In this document: positions 12,498 through 25,326 of the stretch, piece by piece
Position numbering within the stretch: the stretch's first letter is position 1
How the letters are laid out: every line of letters starts with the position of its first letter
Notes under the pieces: model-generated
Told to the model about the DNA's origin: nothing
The model's database searches: none
What the model saw: only the letters and a program-made list of their open reading frames with translations
Assembly (NCBI GenBank): GCA_964304625.1
Contig: OZ199839.1
Location: forward strand, 5,952,001-6,016,000
Direction of reading: 5' to 3'
Length of the DNA stretch: 64,000 nucleotides
Origin: Kudoa neothunni
Taxonomy: Eukaryota > Cnidaria
Translations under genes and position numbers: made by a program

Positions 12498-13868
12498 ATG
12501 TTGGTTTTATCAATCCTTCCTCTATTCTTATCAATAATTTCGACTGGTATTTGTTTATTATTGGAATATAACTAGATTTCATGGTTAAGAGAGGGCGTTG
12601 CCTAGTTACGATAAGGATGAAGGTCTAGCCCCAGTTTGGATGAATGATGCAGAAAAAGCAAAGGCTGTAGTTGAAAGATGGTACGTTGATAAAACTGACG
12701 CTACCTGCAAACCTTTCAATTATCTTGGATCCCTTGGAAATTTTAATAACTTTGTCTCAAGAGCTGCTTGCAATAATCACCGTATAACAAAAATTCTCAA
12801 ACGTTTTGTAATACCAGTTTAGTTCGATTCACACCAGAGGAAAAGGCTGATGCATGCAAAGTACAAAAAGATGATGGAGCGTGTGAGTTGTCTGGCGATA
12901 ACACTCTAACAAGGTGGTACTTCAGTAAAGAACCAGTTGAAGGTGTATCGAATGCTTGCCACAAATTTCAATATAAGGGATGTGGCGGAAACGCAAACAA
13001 CTTCGAAACTGAGATAGAATGCAAACAAGCTTGTCAAAGTAAATCCATTTCTTATAACTAATGAAAAATGGATAAAGAAATAATACTATGATCGGTTTAA
13101 TTTCCCAATTAATTAGACAAAGTAAACGGCGGTATGGATCAGAATTCCAGAACTGAATCTATGACACCTTTTCCGAACGAGTTTGATTGCACTTTTAGAG
13201 CCGAAATAAAAACTGAGGATCCAAAAATGGGGATTGTGCCTCATAAAGACGGAGACAGATGCGTTTATGCTGCTGTTGGAAAACTTGCCGAGAGGGGGTT
13301 TTTTAATGATTTGCCATCTTGCGTAAAATCTTGCGTTAGTAATATATTTCTGGCCTCAAATTTATTATTAATCATCTGTAGAAAAACCGAAACCAGCATG
13401 CACAGCTGACGGTCCACATCAAATTCCCTCGGCATCGGAAGTTACAAGTGGTGTACATACATACTATTACTTTAATAAAACGAAAGCTCTATGTTTGCCT
13501 TTCATGTCAAATGCACCAGAGGGGGATACTAAGATTGATAATGGAGAATTGAATATATTCAGTTCTGTTGAGTTATGTGCAAGTTACTGCCCTGCAAGTA
13601 CGTAAAATTTACGATAATATGTTGATATATTTATCTAGTTGGTCATATCGGTCAATTAACAGCTGTTAAAGCTTGTACTCTTCCAAAAATTGGAGTGTCA
13701 ACTAAGACAGATAAATACAAGATACAAAGATTTCATTATAATCATGCCGCAACAACTGAAACTGAAAAGTGCAAACAATTTGAATTTAATGGAAGGGATA
13801 TGAACTTGAATAACTTCGAAACAGATGCAATTTGTCAGGCAATATGCAAAAATCCACTCTCTAATTAA
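12498..13868 (+). CDS. K2: secreted five-module Kunitz-type protein
   Basis: Exons 12498-12546, 12590-12781, 12823-13038, 13117-13338, 13382-13597 and 13639-13868; 374 residues. The signal peptide begins [10 protein letters not shown]. Module 1 has two cysteines. Module 2 has all six, with C-x8-C spacing and Glu at the P1 position (GACELSGD). Modules 3, 4 and 5 have four cysteines each. Between the WYF of module 2 and Cys3 there are seven more residues than in K1 and K5. Exon 5, intron 5 and the start of exon 6 are identical over 242 bp to K3, although the surrounding exons differ, which suggests gene conversion. Exon 6 otherwise resembles K1 (LPKIGVS). Probably a secreted protease inhibitor or Kunitz-fold effector; the target is unknown. 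Confidence 0.9.
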
Positions 13869-15596
13869 TAGCTTTAAACAAAGCATATATTTAATATTTC
13901 CAATAATTTACTTCCATTAGTATTTTTATTTTAAATATTGGATGATTTACAACGTTCTATTTGTTTCTATTGAAACTATTTTTATTACATAGTTGTAAGG
14001 CGGACATTATTTTCAAAAAATATATAGTTTAGAGTTCGAAGTTATTTTAAAATACATGTTTAACCTTCTAAGTAAATTGGGGTAGATTTATACCCCATTT
14101 TTTTTTGGAGTGTAAATTTCTCAGTTACTTAGAATAATAAGAAAATAAAAATAGACGTTATATTGGTCGTATATTATTGAGAAATATTGAAATCATAAAA
14201 ACATTTTAACCTAATTAATAGAGCCAAAACAGTTAAAAAATCAAATAAATAGCTGTATTATAAATATGAAATTATAATAGTAGTAAAAAAATATTTCTAT
14301 TTAAGTTTATGCAAATCACATCGACTAATTTTAATATTTTTCATCACTTAATTTAATATTTTTTGACAACAAGAAAAATTATTATATATATTTAATATTT
14401 GATGTTGAATTAATATCAATTCCAAATACTTTTTAGTTTATTAATTTACAAAAATGCTTTACAGTTTATATAGATTTTCAAAAAAAATTGTGCAGCTTTC
14501 AATAATTAATGTTGAGAAGAAATAATTATTTTTTCAATAAAATTTAATTTATTTTTATAAAACAATTAAATAAAAAATTGACAATTTGTCTAAAAACAAA
14601 AAATAATATATTTCACATCAATTTAACTTTACCAAAAGATACTATAAAAAAATAAAATTATCTGACTGTTTAAAATACGACTTCTTTGTAATGAAATGTG
14701 CGTATTTATGTATAAATGCATAGAATATTAATTATTGTCGCTTATTATTTGACAATAATTAAAAGTTAAATAGGTTATTTTAATGCTTAAAATTTATAAA
14801 AGTTATTTTATTGATAAGACTTAAATTATTGCTACAATTTTATATCGATATATTTGGAATATATTCGAATGAGTAATTAGAAGCGGATATATTTTATTAT
14901 AATCATTGAAATCATAATCAGCTATATAAAAACTTCTTGTAAGAACGATTAATTGTACAATATGTGAAAATTTTAATTGATTTGTTATACTGATCACATG
15001 TTCTTTAAATCTTTATAGTAAAGTGATGGGGTAAAAAATAAGATGCTTAAATTGTTACTCTAATGATGATTTATATAGATTTTCGCATATTACGTGAGCG
15101 ATTTTTATTTTTTAATTACACGAAGAAAATTATTAGTAAAAATATTTTTTCCGCGACAAATTTTTAATTAAGCGTGTATTTTAGTAATAGATTTAAGTTA
15201 TATAATGTATGGCTTAATATTTTCAAGTAATCTACTTCTTAAAATATCAGAATAATCATATATTAGTATAGAAAGATGCAATTTCGATCTATACATATAT
15301 TACTTTAATATTATTTAAGCCTACTGATCAAAGCATAATTTATTTAAATTAATTTATTTTAGCATAACTGTTAATTAATAATCAATGCAAATGTGATTAC
15401 GTCTTCATAATTATTTTATAATGTATTTAATTCAATGATCTTGCGTGTTTTTCGCCTGTGACCGATATTTCTTGATTCAACATGTTCCAATGATAAAATG
15501 TTTTCAAAGGTACATTATAACTATGTCTTTGATTCATAACTGATGTTAAAAAATTACTTTAATCTTAACCAACATTGACATACTTAACTACAAATA
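13869..15596. other. K2-K3 spacer, first part: no gene
   Basis: AT-rich spacer homologous to the K5-K6 spacer (from 35448). It contains the empty TTAA site (15168-15171, followed by GCG) that corresponds to the piggyBac-like insertion at 36662-38189. No coding frame is supported. Confidence 0.55.
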
Positions 15597-16471
15597 CAGT
15601 CGCTAATGATTCGTCCGCAATTATGGGTCACCCACGTAAATCGCAATAAAACGTTAAATATTTAATATATAGAAAATATAATTATTAATCTATAAACTAT
15701 ATAACAAAAGCAACTTACTTCTTCGATTTGACTTTAGAAAATTTAAAATATCAATATTTTTTATGCATTTTATGTGTCGTGCGCAATGAATTTTCTTCAA
15801 AATAACGAAAATTAAGGCTCGTACGTAATGATTTCTTTTTTATTACTCCGAGAAATAAGGCTTGTGCATCAACAGATGGTAATAAAATTTCAACCCTGTC
15901 CCAAAAGTAGAAATTATAAAATTGTATCAAAAAGTAATGAATAGATCATACGCTAAATCTAAACAATGAAGATCTTTGATGCAAAAATAAGGTCTATCTT
16001 GAATACTATTATAAATATTTAAACCAGCAATTTTAATATTAATATTATAACGAATGTTTTGCTCAAAAGTAATAAAAACTTTCAAAGGGAGAAAATATGG
16101 ATTTTGATATACATGTGGAAGGATGGATTGAACTGTAGAGAGCAAAATAGATAAAAGTAATCAATATGTTTTATTAAGACGGCTAATGAATTCCTTATGA
16201 TACCTCAAAATTAACATCAGTATCTATTGGGTTGTTATTAATTTAATAAAAAGATATAACAATTCACATAATACGTTTTTTAATGAAACTTAAAATTAAT
16301 ATCATGTACCATTACATATTAATTCAAATATTAATCTAAGTAAGTACGCTAGTTGATCAAAATATAACATAATTTTTTAATTTATTGTTTAATTTCGCAT
16401 GTGGTAACTTACGTGTCGTGCTTATTTGTTTAGATTCCCCCTTTTGATTACTCACGACCCATAAGTCAATG
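15597..16471. mobile_element. Possible insertion relative to the K5-K6 spacer
   Basis: About 875 bp are present here and absent from the homologous point near 38595, where 'catacttgactgtaaa' runs straight into 'taattcgacatc'. The segment is bounded by TA, begins CAGTCGCTAATGATTCG (like pogo termini), and has an inverted TTATGGGTC near both ends. The inverted repeat is weak and a deletion in the other copy would look the same. The minus-strand frame at 15927-16145 has no recognisable domain. Confidence 0.35.
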
Positions 16472-19400
16472 TAATTCGTCACCTTGTGAATTACGAACTC
16501 ATACACAATCTTTTATATCATTGTATCGTTTTATAATAAAATCTTCAATTAATTTATTAAATAATTTTTTTTATTTAAATAGAAAAATTCTCGAGAATAA
16601 AAATTTTATTCGCCAGAAACAAATTGAAACACTCCATTTTAAGAGTTAACTTAGTGTGAATTGCATTATTAAGAGCATTCTGATGAGAAGTAGACGCTAT
16701 CAGTTTTATCAACGAAAGTTAAGTAATTTTAACAATGAACTTTTTGATGTTTATATTATTACTATGAATTATAAAACAAATAATAAATGAAAAATAATAT
16801 CTGTTTTATTTTTACAATTTTATTACCAATGGGTCTTGAGAATGGTGAATATAAAGAAAAAACTAACGAATCATCTACTCCATCAAATCGTTGAACATTA
16901 ACTGTTAAGTAACACATTTTATGGTTAATATGCTACAAAATGTAATGAATAACTACGTGGAATTAAAAGTTCACTCCAAATTATATAATAATGGTGCATA
17001 ATTTCATTCATTATTTTTAGGGATTTTTATATGTACGACATTATTGACAAAAATTTATATTATTTTACAATTATTTTTCTTCACTATAAATTATATTCAA
17101 TACTGCTTAAAAATTCTTGTGTTTATATTTAGAAAATTAATTATTCACTAAAATATAAAATTATCCTTTCCAAGAAATGAAGATATTAATTTTACAGCAT
17201 TTATTTTATATTACAAATTTAGCATAATAAAATAGTTACTAAAATGATCCCACTTGGCTACAAATAATAGATTTTATCAATCTGAAATATTTAAAGTTTA
17301 TTGATATAGTGAATTATAAAATAAATCATTTTTTATTTCATGCGGCTCAACTATCTCCTTACATTACCTTACGATTCTTTGTTATAACGAGAAAATTTAA
17401 TTGAAATATCCCCTTGGTTTGCATACCCAAATTTCTATATTAAATGAGGTTTCTCTAAATAAAATTATTAAATAGAATTATATTTACGGTTGATAATCAA
17501 CGATGTTCAATTATAATGGAGGAAAAAGCTAATTGGAAATTATGAGCATCATAATTGTATCAATAGACCTTTAGTGGTGAATCTCTAAAGGGAAAAATGG
17601 AAGAATCGGATTGAATTATGTGTGGAAATATTGTGACAAAGAAAAAATGATGTACATTCGCGAAAAATCTCAGTTGATCTATTTTATCTTTAAAAAATTC
17701 TACATTTTTATTTTACAACTATTACTTGAAAATACATGATACTTTTGAATCATTTCATGATATGCACTATTTTAATATCACAAAACTTTATTATCCCATT
17801 GGATCCCTTTTTTAATTTAATTTTTTTAATGTATAAATAAAAGATAATACATTATATCTGATTTTCCTATTATTATAATAATAAACTTAATATGAAATTT
17901 TATGAAAAATAAAAATTTCGCATTTATCTCATTCTGCGGAAGCTTTCGAAATGCATTGTAAAATCAATTGGTAATATCCAGATAATATTAAGCCATTATA
18001 ATGAATAATTAAATTATTTAATTTCAATTCATTACTGAGTCGAGATTTTTCACCAAATCATCTTATTACAATTTTATTGCCATCATTTTTCAGAGTTTTA
18101 TGAAAATTACCTTGGTAAATATTCAATTTTATCAATTAACTTTATATTTTTTTCTTCCCTTAGCTTTTTTAGAAGAAACATCAAACAATGGAAAACAAAA
18201 TTTTAAAGTTACATTATTCATCAACTGTGAAATAAACCGACTATTTAGCAAAATGAATAGTTTCCAAAATATTTAAAAAAATAATTATAAATCGAGAGAT
18301 GACTGCTTAAAAAAAGTTATCATAATTATCAGATATTTTGAGAAGCGATAAAATTTTTCTAAAATATTCAACATTCATTGTAGGGTGTAATTATAGTATA
18401 ATAGGGGGTTAAGGAGGAATAACAATTATTAAGTGATATATTTCAAAAAAAATATCACTATTTTCTAATATAAAAGAAGATAGTCGGAGTTCACCCTAAA
18501 TATTTGTTTATTTCCAATATTTTTACTGATTCGTAGCATATCGTTGTCGCGTCGAGTATACCTTTGATGGCGGTATAATCTTTAAAACTTGATGAATACT
18601 GCCTTAAATCCGCATTTAGATTTGGAGCTACCTAGCTAATATTTATACCGTCACATTAAAGTTAAAATTTAACATCGAATAAACAAAATTTTGGCGAAAA
18701 TCCTTCATGAAAAATTTGACCAGCATTTGTCGATTCCTGCCCGACGATTAAAAACCAACCTTTCAGATTAAAAAAACTTATTGAAACCAACAAAATTCTC
18801 ATCAAAAATTTATATATATTAACTCTAAAAATTAAAATATTACGAGATTTGTGGGAACAAAAATTAATTCATATATAAAATATTTATTCATTCATCCATT
18901 CATTCATTTATTAGGAAAATGTGAGCTATCATCAAAATTGGAATTAATGTAGAGTAATTTTTTCTAAATTGATTGATTGAATTTAATTAAAAAATCAATA
19001 GTAATAGTTGTTTTATTCGGTTGTCCAATTAGCGTATAAAATATTTCTATTGAATATTCCCATATAAAAAGTTAAAACAGATTGTAAGGCTGTAGAATGA
19101 TGGTCATCAAAGTGAAATCAAATATACATTATTGGAGAATGAGATAAATTATTAAAAGTTATATTTTGAAAATTTCTATCGAATTAAGTATTAATTTGAT
19201 GATTAAATTTTTCATGAAAACGGGTTTTTAATGTTTATTTATATGGAAATATATTTTTAACTAGCTTTAGTGATAATTTAATGTGTAAGATATCAAGAAA
19301 AATTTTGACTTGGCATATCCAAAATGAATGAAACATATATACATTCGATATAAATAATTAATTATTGCAATTGTGAGTGGATATTATATTTATACGGAAT

Positions 19401-19484
19401 ATAATTTCTAAATATGTGGAATCAAAATCATGTTATGGGTTGTTTCTTTAATATTTTGTTAAAGGTAACATAATCTTACACTAG
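16472..19484. other. K2-K3 spacer, second part: no gene
   Basis: AT-rich, alignable over long stretches with 38600-42560 upstream of K6, for example 17720-17800 to 40555-40640 and 18360-18620 to 41200-41460. A short ATTC repeat lies near 18885-18910. No coding frame is supported. Confidence 0.55.
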
Positions 19485-19603
19485 TTCTTTCATTTAATTG
19501 AGCTAAATAAATTGTAAGTATAGATTATTTCTATGAATGATCTATGACGAATATAATCCGTTATAATATCTGTTCAATCGTTCTCACTTACACAATCATC
19601 AAT
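19485..19603 (+). promoter_or_regulatory. Class B proximal promoter of K3
   Basis: The 106 bases before the ATG are nearly identical to those before K6 and keep exactly the same length, with landmarks TTGAGCTAAATAAATTG, TCTATGACGAAT, ATCCGTTATAATATCTG. They are unlike the TATA/bZIP-box region of K1, K2, K4 and K5. The regulatory role is inferred. Confidence 0.4.
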
Positions 19604-20971
19604 ATGTTGGTTCTTTCAATTCTTCCTCTATTCTTAGCAACAATTTCTACGGGTATTTTCTTATTCGTGTAAAATAACTGAATATCACGGTTAAGAGAGA
19701 GCGTTGCCTAGTTACGATAAGGATGAAGGTCTAGCCCCAGTTTGGATGAATGATGCAGAAAAAGCAAAGGCTGTAGTTGAAAGATGGTACGTTGATAAAA
19801 CTGACGCTACCTGCAAACCTTTCAATTATCTTGGATCCCTCGGAAATTTTAATAATTTTGTCTCAAGAGCTGCTTGCAATAATCACCGTATAAATAAAAT
19901 TCTCAAACATTCTGTAATACCAATTTAGTTCGATTCACACCAGAAGAAAAGGCTGGTGCGTGTGCAGAGCCAAAACATGAAGGATCGTGTGAGCTGTCAG
20001 GTGATCAAGCTATGACTAGGTGGTACTTCAGCAAGGCTGCCGTTGGTGACGTAACGAATGCGTGCCATCAATTTAAATATAAAGGATGTGGTGGAAACGC
20101 GAACAACTTCAAATCTGAGAAGGAATGCAAACAAGCTTGTCAAAGTAGATCCATTTTTTAATTAATAAAAAAAGGATAACAAAATATTAATATAATTAAT
20201 TAAGTTTCATATTAAATAGACACTGAAAACGGAGGTATAACTGATAGTCTTACAGCTGACAAATTGACACCTTTTCCAAACGAATTCGACTGCACTTTTA
20301 GAGCTGAAGTGAAAACCGCAACTCCAAAAATGGGAATTGTTCCCCATAAAGATGGAGATAGATGTGTTTATGCTGCTGTTGGAAGTGAAGCTAAGAGGGG
20401 ATTTTTCAATGATTTGCCATATTGCGTAAAATCATGCGTTAGTAATATAACGATGGTTGAGACTTCATTATTAACCATCTGTAGAAAATCTGAAACCAGC
20501 ATGTAAAGCTGATGGTCCGCATCAAATACCCTCGGCATCGGAAGTTACAAGTGGTGTACATACATACTATTACTTTAATAAAACGAAAGCTCTATGTTTG
20601 CCTTTCATGTCAAATGCACCAGAGGGGGATACTAAGATTGATAATGGAGAATTGAATATATTCAGTTCTGTTGAGTTATGTGCAAGTTACTGCCCTGCAA
20701 GTACGTAAAATTTACGATAATATGTTGATATATTTATCTAGTTGGTCATATCGGTCAATTAACAGCTGTTGAAGCTTGTACTCTTCCTAAAGCAGGCGAA
20801 AAAACTGCCACCGACAAATATAAATTACAAAGATATTATTATAACCCTAATGCATCTGACGCAGGTAACAAATGTGAAGGGTTCTTTTTCAATGGTAAAG
20901 ATTTGAACCTTAATAACTTTGCAAGCAAGACCGATTGCGAAGCAATTTGCAAAACACCTTTGACACCATAG
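19604..20971 (+). CDS. K3: secreted five-module Kunitz-type protein
   Basis: Exons 19604-19652, 19696-19887, 19929-20144, 20220-20441, 20485-20700 and 20742-20971; 374 residues. Signal peptide [12 protein letters not shown]. Module 1 (two Cys) is almost the same as in K2. Module 2 has all six Cys, with Glu at P1 and 24 residues between Cys2 and Cys3. Modules 3-5 have four Cys. Exon 4 is nearly identical to K4, and exon 5 plus intron 5 is identical to K2. Its 5' flank is class B, shared with K6, so it may be expressed differently from its neighbours. A poly(A) signal lies 86 bases after the stop. The role is inferred from the Kunitz family only. Confidence 0.9.
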
Positions 20972-21056
20972 CAGTCCTTGACTTGGATTCCGTATCTTGA
21001 GTTACAAGAGATTATACCTACATTAGTATCAACATTAAATTTTGATTTTTATAAAC

Positions 21057-21062
21057 AATAAA
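21057..21062 (+). terminator. Poly(A) signal of K3
   Basis: AATAAA, 86 bases after the K3 stop; conserved at the equivalent place after K4. Confidence 0.5.
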
Positions 21063-21609
21063 CAAATGTATTTTTCGCCTTAATCATTAGGAAAAATATT
21101 TTCTTAACATAAATACTGTTATCCACACAGATTTTGATCTAATAATGTGAATAAATAAGTTTTTATAACAAAATTAAACTGAAAAAATAATTTTTTTCAC
21201 TTATTATATTGCGCTAATATTGTATTAGGCAAATCCCTCCACTTTGTATTTAACCCTCAATTGCGACACTCAATCTAGTCTTGGGTAACTTGTCTCATGA
21301 TGCGATTTTTCCGAACCTAATACTGTCGCAATATTATATATCTGATGATCACAGAAAGTATTTTAATTTACATTAAGAATAATTTATAATAATAATAATA
21401 ATATAACGAAAACTGAGATATATTTTAACGATAAAGTCATAAGTTCAACATCCCACTAACGGATTCTGTCTATAATAATTTAATTCTCAGATTATTTTTA
21501 TTATTTAATTTAAATCATACTTAAGTATAAAAAAGTACCTTAATAAAGGATAGTTTTTATGTATCAAAAATTGTTGATAATCATATTTCGCAAGTGAATT
21601 TTATTCATA

Positions 21610-24310
21610 TTACTTGCATGAGCTGCCCAGCGTTGCTTTGGAACGATTTCGCATAAAGACTTTTCTTAATTACAATAAAAAATATACTAATGTTTCAAAT
21701 TAACCTATAGAAGCATTAATACTAAAAAAAAAAGAATCATAATTAACGAATTGGATTTTGAAATTTAACTTCTGATCATTTCAGTGCAGGGATATTCTAA
21801 TCCAGGCGTTCAAATAACGATTTCGTGGCCTGACACCAATGCTAAATAATTTAAGACCCGTGTCATATTTTTCTGCATTCCAAAATTATTTAAATTATCC
21901 AAAATAAATATTTAAAACGTTATTTTTTAACGTGGGGTTTTACAAAGCCGATTCGATTCTTGCCCGACTCAAAAAGTTTTCTCCATAATTTTTGTGGACG
22001 AAAACAAATATAGTGACAGAAAAAAATTTAGTAACATTGACTTTTATTACTCAAAAGAATATCTCTTGGAAAGGCACAAACATGAGTGCACTCTTTATCA
22101 AAAACACTTACAAATCGCGTTAATATCAACTTAATTATTTTAAATAATAAGAGGTAATAAAAATAAACCGCCTGCATTGAATTAAATCATTGAAAATTCA
22201 ATTTTTCGAATGATCACAACTAAATTTACGGACATTTGCTTGTAGACAATATATGACCTTGATAATCGAAATTATGCTGTAAACAAAACTATTCCGCAAC
22301 CTAACACATTATAACTTGCTGTGCTTTTGAATTATTTTTTGAAACAAATCAAATCCTGAAGTTAAAAAATTTGAAGATATACGCCTAATAATTATAAGAA
22401 ATAAAATGCATAAAATTACAAATTTCGACATCTATATGAATAACATCCATATTACTTTTTTCGGATAATTATACGAAGGACCCATATTTGATTTTAAACG
22501 GACGCCTGTGGGCGGGAAATTAAGGGTTCGCTATGTTAATAAGATTTTTAAACTTTAAAATCAATCTATCCATTCTTCTTCAGACAAACACCACTTATTT
22601 CAAAAAATAAATAAACCGTAGATAAAAAATTATGATTTAATCAATCATGTGCACGTGATTTTAGCTTGAAAATGTTCAGTAATGATTATAAGTTAATCGA
22701 TTTTCTCAAGGAAATGCTCTCAATTATAGATGAACATAATATTCAATCGTTTTGGAATAAGTTTTTTATTTAACCGTTTTCAAATTAATGAAAACTTTGT
22801 AAAAATATCAGTTGGATAGAATAAACCATTAGTTTCTTATTTACTGACAGACTAACGCTTAATGAAGAAGGAGTGCCCTTTTATTGATAATAGTTGATCC
22901 AGATTTTAAAACTATCGGTAGCACGAATGAGTCATATTTCTATATAATTTTCATATCATTATGAATAAATGTTGACAAAATAGATTCTAAATATTTATTT
23001 AATGAATACTTTTCAAGTCAGGAGTTAGAACATAATTAGTTGTTTTATGAATGAATTTTACTTAAAAAATTATTTAACAAAGGTTCGAAAATCATTACAA
23101 TGATTTGAACTGTTTTACTCTATGAAATCTTTGGTATTTTATAAAATTGGTAAAACATGTTCGTATAATAAATATAATCTTAACTTTATGCAATCGACAC
23201 GATAAATAAGAAATTGGAACAATACTGGAATTTCTGTAGAATACGATTGATTTTTAAACGTTTGTCATAAAAATTAAACTATTTAAAAACTATACAGAAC
23301 ATTATAAATTTATTTATTATGCATATAGGCCTATCAAATCATTTCTTTATGGCAATTACGTGAAATCTCAAAATATGTGTCTCAATGAAAATAATGATAA
23401 TTTTCTCTTCCAATAATATATGTACTGTTTTAGAAAAGGGAATAAATATATCGAAAATCAATAAACACCACAAATTTTAAGGGATTTGCGACATTACACT
23501 CTGTAATAAATATCGCGCTAATGGTTTCATGTGTCGTAAAATTTTTCCTAACGACATACTTATCAATTTTAAAACATTGTATACCTTTATTAACAGATTT
23601 TCTTGACATGCACATATATTAGGGGTTCATTTTAGATAACCTTCATCCTGGTATAATTTAATATCAATCATAAACAGATTATTTTCAATCTACTCTTTGT
23701 GTAAAGCATCAGTAAATTCCTTACTTCGGTCGAAAATATTGATTACTCGAACGATCTTAAGTGAATAGATGAATGTTTTGGAACGTTATTATTTTTTCAA
23801 ATGTACAACAAAAGTTGTATAAAAAAATTAAGTATAATATGATATATGAGATTACATATATTTCATATATTAGCGATTATTTAAAATTCTAAACCATACG
23901 TCATATAAGCGCTGTTTCATTTCTTAAATGCTACCTGATACCTTGATTTAAACGTTTAACATTTATATCACCTTGGTTACCTAAGAATTTCAATATCAAT
24001 CCTGGCGAAGTTAATAATTTTTATGTTGACAAACAATGTAATTCTCTTGACAATCCACTAATAAATCCTTTTAATCGAATTTGCCTCCGTATAAAAACAT
24101 AAAATTGACTGTATATCAGTTATAAACAATGAAAATATATATTTAATTAGTTAAATTTCCAGGACACAGCGGTTAGATCATGCTTGTATGGTCTCACAAG
24201 TTTCAACAAATGTCCCTGTAAGAAAATAGATTTTTCCGCCCATGCACACTCCCTGTGGTACATAGACACACAGACACTTCAGCCTTATATATAGTAGATA
24301 GTAGATATAT
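21610..24310. mobile_element. 2.7-kb dispersed repeat inserted downstream of K3
   Basis: Sequence on both sides (to about 21600 and from about 24310) continues as one contiguous region downstream of K4 (about 31910-31950), so the segment is an insertion with an empty paralog. It starts with GCCCAGCGTTGCTTTGGAAC and ends in a CA-rich ACATAGACACACAGACAC stretch followed by TATATATAGTAGATAG. The first about 650 bp resemble 61655-62300, which also ends with an ACACACACAAACATACC tract. No transposase or reverse transcriptase frame was found. The class is unassigned and the boundaries are approximate. Confidence 0.5.
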
Positions 24311-25294
24311 GATTATAAATAAACTTTCATAAAATTTTAATTGATTATAATAATTATTTCATTAGTTGCAACCTTGACACTTCTCATTTAGTTTATATGT
24401 TTGATTAATATAGATATTTCTACGCAATTTAATCACAAAATATCACCAAAAAAGTAAATTTTAAAAATGTACTTAAACTAATTTCGCAATATTGGTAAAT
24501 TATAAAAATTTTTATCCAAATTCTGGTCCAATAAATATTAATTGTTATTTATGCAATAAAAGAAAATATGTTTCAATTATTTTATTTTAACTTTATTAAT
24601 AATACATGATTGTACATTCGTAGAGAATATATTCTTGATTAAATTTCAATTTCCATAGTTAACGTTCATGATGCTTAGGAAGAATTATCAAAACGTATCT
24701 ATAAAGAAAGACATTGTTTAATACTAATTATTAAAGTCACCAGTAAAATATTTAGCTTCAAATATTATGTTTAAAAGGCATTAATGGAATAATTATTTGT
24801 ATTTAAAAATAATTTTGAGTGATCAGCGATATCTATGAACAAATAAATAAAAAGAAATGGTGATTAGTTGAATCAGTATATTTTAGCTTAATGTAGATAT
24901 TTCAACAGTCAGCGAAGCGACAACAACACCAGACCTGGTTGGATTTTGGAAATTCTCAAAATTTGCTTTTGAAATTTATCAGTCTATTTTAATCTAAGAA
25001 ATATATTTGGTAAGCTCAAATTGTATTTAAATTTGACATCAAACATTAAGCAGATAATTGGATTGAAAGCAAGAATAATTTAGATCGATATGTCCCAAAA
25101 TGCTTGAAAACTCAAGATCAGTGTTTTGCTTCATTAAAACAAATACTTACTACAGTTTTTTATAAGTATATAGCTTAAATATGCCATGTGGGAAATCCTT
25201 TAAATATCACTTTATTCATTATAAGCGAGTATCCATTGTTAGAAATTTCATACACTTAACAAACCAAATTACGTTAAAGTTATTGACCTATTTG

Positions 25295-25326
<32 letters not shown>

